Shown here one piece after another: positions 59,563 to 64,000 of a stretch of 64,000 nucleotides of DNA. The notes under the pieces were generated by a model. That model ran no database searches. It was not told the origin of the DNA and saw only the letters and a list, made by a program, of their open reading frames with translations. The DNA comes from Perkinsus olseni. Lineage: Eukaryota > Perkinsozoa > Perkinsida > Perkinsidae. The position numbers and the translations under genes are program-made. Where the stretch lies: the NCBI GenBank assembly GCA_013115135.1, contig JABANP010000161.1:1-64000 (forward strand), written 5' to 3'. Within the stretch, counting starts at the first letter, position 1; every line of letters starts with the position of its first letter.

Positions 59563-61615
59563 GGAGGTTGGACGTTATGGGGACCCGACGAGAGTTGGCC
59601 CGTACCTCACTATCAACAGGGACTCCTCTGTGGCTCGTGTAGCTAGAGGTGTCAGTGACAGCTATGTGACCCGGCTCTAGGGCTCTAAGTGATTGAGTCA
59701 TGGGGTTCCGGCTCCAAATCGAGCTCGACTATGCCCTTGTAGACTTGGGTAAGTGAGGAGGTTGGACGTTATGGGGACCCGACGAGAGTTGGCCCCTACC
59801 TCACTATCAACAGGGACTCCTCTGTGGCTGGTGTAGCTAGAGGTGTCAGTGACAGCTATGTGCCCCGGCTCTAGGGCTCTAAGTGATTGAGTCATGGGGT
59901 TCCGGCTCCCAAATCGAGCTCGACTATGCCCTTGTAGACTTGGGTAAGTGAGGAGGTTGGACGTTATGGGGACCCGACGAGAGTTGCCCCGTACCTCACT
60001 ATCAACAGGGACTCCTCTGTGGCTCGTGTAGCTAGAGGTGTCAGTGACAGCTATGTGACCCGGCTCTAGGGCTCTAAGTGATTGAGTCATGGGGTTCCGG
60101 CTCCAAATCGAGCTCGTCTGTGCCCTTGTAGACTTAAGTAAGTGAGGAGGTTGGACGTTATGGGGACCCGACGAGAGTTGCCCCCTACCTCACTATCAAC
60201 AGGGACTCCTCTGTGGCTGGCGTAGCTAGAGGTGTCAGTGACAGCTATGTGACCCGGCTCTAGGGCTCTAAGTGATTGAGTCATGGGGTTCCGGCTCCAA
60301 ATCGAGCTCGACTATGCCCTTGTAGACTTGGGTAAGTGAGGAGGTTGGACGTTATGGGGACCCGACGAGAGGTGGCCCCTACCTCACTATCAACAGGGAC
60401 TCCTCTGTGGCTGGTGTAGCTAGAGGTGTCAGTGACAGCTATGTGCCCCGGCTCTAGGGCTCTAAGTGATTGAGTCATGGGGTTCCGGCTCCAAATCGAG
60501 CTCGTCTGTGCCCTTGTAGACTTGGGTAAGTGAGGAGGTTGGACGTTATGGGGACCCGACGAGAGTCGGCCCGTACCTCACTATCAACAGGGACTCCTAT
60601 GTGGCTGGTGTAGCTAGAGGTGTCAGTGACAGCTATGTGACCCGGCTCTAGGGCTCTAAGTGATTGAGTCATGGGGTTCCGGCTCCAAATCGAGCTCGAC
60701 TATGCCCTTGTAGACTTGGGTAAGTGAGGAGGTTGGACGTTATGGGGACCCGACGAGAGTTGGCCCCTACCTCACTATCAACAGGGACTCCTCTGTGGCT
60801 GGTGTAGCTAGAGGTGTCAGTGACAGCTATGTGCCCCGGCTCTAGGGCTCTAAGTGATTGAGTCATGGGGTTCCGGCTCCAAATCGAGCTCGTCTGTGCC
60901 CTTGTAGACTTAAGTAAGTGAGGAGGTTGGACGTTATGGGGACCCGACGAGAGTTGGCCCGTACCTCACTATCAACAGGGACTCCTCTGTGGCTGGTGTA
61001 GCTAGAGGTGTCAGTGACAGCTATGTGACCCGGCTCTAGGGCTCTAAGTGATTGAGTCATGGGGTTCCGGCCCCAAATCGAGCTCGACTATGCCCTTGTA
61101 GACTTGGGTAAGTGAGGAGGTTGGACGTTATGGGGACCCGACGAGAGTTGGCCCGTACCTCACTATCAACAGGGACTCCTCTGTGGCTCGTGTAGCTAGA
61201 GGTGTCAGTGACAGCTATGTGACCCGGCTCTAGGGCTCTAAGTGATTGAGTCATGGGGTTCCGGCTCCAAATCGAGCTCGACTATGCCCTTGTAGACTTG
61301 GGTAAGTGAGGAGGTTGGACGTTATGGGGACCCGACGAGAGTTGGCCCCTACCTCACTATCAACAGGGACTCCTCTGTGGCTGGTGTAGCTAGAGGTGTC
61401 AGTGACAGCTATGTGCCCCGGCTCTAGGGCTCTAAGTGATTGAGTCATGGGGTTCCGGCTCCAAATCGAGCTCGACTATGCCCTTGTAGACTTGGGTAAG
61501 TGAGGAGGTTGGACGTTATGGGGACCCGACGAGAGTTGGCCCGTACCTCACTATCAACAGGGACTCCTCTGTGGCTCGTGTAGCTAGAGGTGTCAGTGAC
61601 AGCTATGTGACCCGG
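59538..61615. repeat. 194-bp satellite array, about 10.7 copies
   Basis: Units begin TGCCCTTGTAGACTTGGG at 59538, 59732, 59927 and so on, at a period of 194 bp (one unit 195). They share TTGGACGTTATGGGGACCC, CCTCACTATCAACAGGGACT and TGAGTCATGGGGTTCCGG. Copies vary at a few fixed sites, such as GACTATGCC against GTCTGTGCC and GTGACCC against GTGCCCC. The array ends abruptly at GTGACCCGG at 61615. Each unit has a 65-codon minus-strand frame, which is a by-product of the period. Confidence 0.95.
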
Positions 61616-62275
61616 TGATGACTGTTCTAAGTCATATAAAAAGACTATTGATCACTCTAACACGGATAGCCATGCGCTCCGAGACCACGAATTGAACATG
61701 CATGCACACGGCGCTTGAGCTCTTATGAGAATTCAGCAATCATTGCTTGCCACGGCTGTGCAAGGCACGATAGTCAACCCTCTCTCTTCTGCGAAGTCTC
61801 ATAGGGTGGCCGGCATTGCTCCTAGTCTGCATCTGCTTGCTGCGGGACGTCGAGTCGTTCGAGTAGAAGTCCTGAAAATGAGTGAGAGTCTTTGCTCGCC
61901 GTGTCATACCGGTGCTTGCAATGATGTTGCTGAGAGGGGTTTATTTACCCCTCTGGCATCATATGATACGATGCGTGATACGATCCGTATCACGTAGATC
62001 CTACGTCGTAGAAAAGAGAGGCTTTCCCAGCTCACCTCTGGAGGCGACCTGGGAGGGCTCACTTGTGCCAGAGTAAGCGGGGACCAAACAGGAGAGTGAG
62101 CCTGCAGGACAGCGAATGACATAGAATCTGTGCCGAAATAGCAGGCAGGTATCGCCGAGTCCTATCCAGTTCGATGGGGGCTTACGGACCGAGTCCGGCC
62201 CCTCCAACTTTTGGCCTATACTAGGCACCCCCTACGCTCACCCGCGAAACGAGGTTGAACGGATTGACACTGTCC
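61616..62275. other. Gap between satellite and SWIM gene
   Basis: No gene is recognised. A short inverted repeat, CGTGATACG with CGTATCACG, lies near 61974-61996. Confidence 0.4.
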
Positions 62276-63785
62276 TCAGAGTTCCAGAAAGTTGGCGAGC
62301 CGCCACTTCCGACGCGCTCGATGGGAGATATATCGAAACCTAGACCACGGATTGGGAATCATTGGGAGCTTGCCTCCATTAAGCGCACCACCTGCTCCAG
62401 CCGATAATCCTCCTTGAGACTGCTCGCTCTCGTCCTGACGTGACTTGCCGGCGTCATCCGACTCGCGGGCGTCATCCGACTCGCTGGCGTCATCCGACTC
62501 GCTGGCGTCATCCGACTCGCTGGCGTCATCCGACTCGCTGGCGTCATCCGACTCGCTGGCGTCATCCGACTCGCTGGCGTCATCCAACTCGCTGGCGTCA
62601 TCCGACTCGCTGGCGTCATCCGACTCGTTGGCGCCTGACTCATCCGATTGAGATCAATCATTGATCCATGCATTCCATCGGAGACTGACTCAGATTCTCA
62701 GTCCTTCGCGAGGCCTCCAGACGAAGATCCTCTTCCACTTGACTTTCAGCTTCTACGATCATGCTCTCATACTCTTTTCGCAAGGGATCTGCGCAGGCTC
62801 ATTGAGAGAAGTCACACAATTTTCAAATTAGCACCTGATTCAGAACCACTGGACTCGTCGTCGTTGGGGTCATCGCCTATGTCGCTCAACACAGACGTTT
62901 CGTCGCATCCAGGGGGTAACTCGGGAAGCCGGGATGCTTTCCCGGGCAGGATGGGCCTCATGTTACGTTCATTAGCCCCGCATAACTCTCGTAAGAGATG
63001 CGAGTGTCGCTTCTTGGCTTTCTGATCGATGGTGAGCCCTCCAGAGGCTGGGTAACTACATGTCATGAGCACAGGGATCCTCTCTGAGAGAGGACTCCTC
63101 TCTCAGAGGAGGGAAAGTCCCCGAGATCTTACTTCGAGGCTCCTTGAGATACCCCGGGCGCCCAGAATTTGGGCTCCTGGATTGACCCTTCTCACATCAT
63201 CAAGCCTAGTGCATGCCGACAGAACCAGAACTTCATCGAGTCAGAGCAGCTGCAAGTAAAATAAGGAGTTTTCCGATTGATGACCCTCGCTAGTTTAGTT
63301 CCCCGGCAGAAGTCGTCGAAGTCCAGCCAGCTGTGATGGTCATAAGCACTCACGAATTTGGCTAGGGCGTAACCCAGTGCCTCGCCTTTACCGGTCATCT
63401 TTAGGAGGGCGCTGCAGGGTACGACGTATCGATCGTGCTCAGTATCGAGATAGACGATGCGCGGGCCATGAGCTCTCACCCAGGCAGCCCATCGGTATGC
63501 ACGGAGGAGTTGGTCTTCTGTTGGGGTGTACTTTTGAAATTCCGGCCCACTGAAATCCGCCTTCACTGCATACTCCTTCACCCACGAGAAGAGTTCACCC
63601 AATAGAGCCGACAGCGTAAAAGAGTCGCAGCAGCCACCTGAAAGCACCGTGCGATCGGTGCTAAATTCCGATGGAAAAGCCTGCGCAGAATGGAAACGTA
63701 ACACCCTGCCAAAGCTGAAGCTCAGCACAAACTCGGATGAAGAGTTCAATCGACTCAAGCAGTCGCTGAGGTCTGATATCTTCAC
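62276..63785 (-). CDS. SWIM zinc-finger protein with Asp/Ser-rich repeat tail (5' end unresolved)
   Basis: The upstream exon reads SDLSDCLSRLNSSSEFVLSF and RWAAWVRAHGPRIVYLD, and ends with the SWIM finger YFTCSCSDSMKFWFCRHALG (CxC, then CxH). An intron at 63056-63195 (140 nt, GTGAGA..TGTAG) joins this to MIYPASGGLTIDQKAKKRHS and a Cys-poor, basic exon ending ESGANLKI. After a further intron of about 170 nt a tail of DDASES hexapeptides (62640-62445) leads to SAGAGGALNGGKLPMIPNPW and a basic end, with the stop at 62276. SWIM fingers occur in MULE-type transposases and in MEKK1- or ZSWIM-type proteins. A domesticated or fragmentary Mutator-like origin is possible, but I see no transposase catalytic core. 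The true start lies near or beyond 63785; the frame opens there with GTG. Confidence 0.55.
62445..62640. repeat. 18-bp minisatellite coding for DDASES on the minus strand
   Basis: About ten units of GACTCGCTGGCGTCATCC are in tandem. The unit length is a multiple of three, so the array keeps frame in the SWIM gene. Single-base variants give RES, SEL and NES units. Confidence 0.85.
63082..63108. repeat. Hairpin with 13-bp arms inside the SWIM-gene intron
   Basis: CTCTGAGAGAGGA (63082-63094) and TCCTCTCTCAGAG (63096-63108) are exact reverse complements around a single C. The hairpin lies within the 140-nt intron at 63056-63195. Confidence 0.8.
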
Positions 63786-64000
63786 GCTGGCAGCGTCGCC
63801 TACAATGGAGCATTTCGCCGGGGCGTTCCTTGAGGGAAATTCCCTCCGTTACACGGTACACGCTTCATGGCCCGCTCTCGAATATATCGATTAGTTGGGC
63901 GCGCGCCAAACCTCTGACGTATCAACTCCCACTCGTTTGCGTTGCGTTAAAGAATCTGAATCGGATTATCCGATCATTGCCTTTCCCGTCAGTGCCTCGT
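63786..64000. other. Window edge, probable 5' region of the SWIM gene
   Basis: The minus strand should hold the first exon or promoter of the SWIM gene. Several short frames are open (for example KRVPCNGGNFPQGTPRRN), but no start is certain. A plus-strand frame ending at 63894 is probably a shadow. Confidence 0.3.

Noticed and set aside
59698..61448. Series of identical 65-codon minus-strand frames in the satellite
   Set aside because: They repeat at the 194-bp period and are produced by the repeat itself; no coding signal.
59538..61615. CRISPR array
   Set aside because: The units are 194 bp and nearly identical throughout, with no short repeat-spacer alternation, and the DNA is eukaryotic.
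62440..62664. Plus-strand His/Thr/Arg repeat frame (RHPTRW units)
   Set aside because: The minus-strand reading is acidic DDASES, continues into exons with splice support and a SWIM domain, and is more protein-like.
63649..63894. Plus-strand 81-codon frame near the window end
   Set aside because: It lies opposite the SWIM exon, which has better motif and splice support.

Overview
This 64 kb window is eukaryotic nuclear DNA from a protist. Most genes carry short GT-AG introns of about 40-60 nt, with occasional candidates of 27-28 nt. Genes lie densely in blocks on one strand, and eukaryote-specific families are present: TRM11, a MYCBP-like protein, RMC1/Mic1, a CW zinc finger and a plant-like MoeA-MogA fusion. 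The giant fumarate reductase/cytochrome b5 proteins and this gene architecture suggest an alveolate, most likely a Perkinsus-like organism. That assignment is inference, because no rRNA or other marker is present.

Layout. (1) 0.2-13.9 kb, plus strand: an RRM protein resembling the RNA-binding half of cyclophilin E, a secreted kelch-repeat protein broken up by many small introns, and a coiled-coil gene. (2) 14.3-25.3 kb, minus strand: a TRM11-type tRNA methyltransferase, a molybdenum-cofactor protein fusing MoeA, a DUF1244 core and MogA, a cytochrome b5/SQR-type cytochrome b membrane protein, and two unrecognised genes. (3) 25.5-26.2 kb: a MITE-like element with perfect 14-bp terminal inverted repeats, built largely of GAACGTTC palindromes. 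(4) 27.2-45.4 kb, plus strand: two tandem, almost identical, intronless genes. Each encodes four complete fumarate-reductase flavoprotein modules, an array of cytochrome b5 domains (four in copy 1, six in copy 2) and a C-terminal multi-histidine membrane cytochrome b. Copy 2 has a one-base frameshift. (5) 45.6-48.5 kb, minus strand: MYCBP-like protein, CW zinc finger protein, cation/Ca2+ exchanger. (6) 48.9-52.9 kb, plus strand: RMC1/Mic1 homologue and a small putative secreted protein whose four-exon model closes in frame. (7) 54.4-64 kb: a repeat-rich tract with a 498-bp tandem duplication, a duplicated tRNA block (Ile, Met, Phe and a broken Ile copy), retroelement-like fragments, a 194-bp satellite of about 10.7 copies, and a minus-strand SWIM zinc-finger gene with a coding 18-bp minisatellite.

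The most striking biology is the redox locus. Two giant polypeptides and a shorter divergent relative appear to join, on single chains, flavin fumarate reduction, multiple b5 hemes and a quinone-type membrane cytochrome. The sequence would fit self-contained quinol:fumarate (or another enone) oxidoreductases, with heme number changed by duplication of b5 domains.

Limits: exon boundaries were found by eye. For the kelch, coiled-coil, TRM11, Cnx1-like, exchanger and SWIM genes only some junctions are resolved, so the listed spans are outer bounds.
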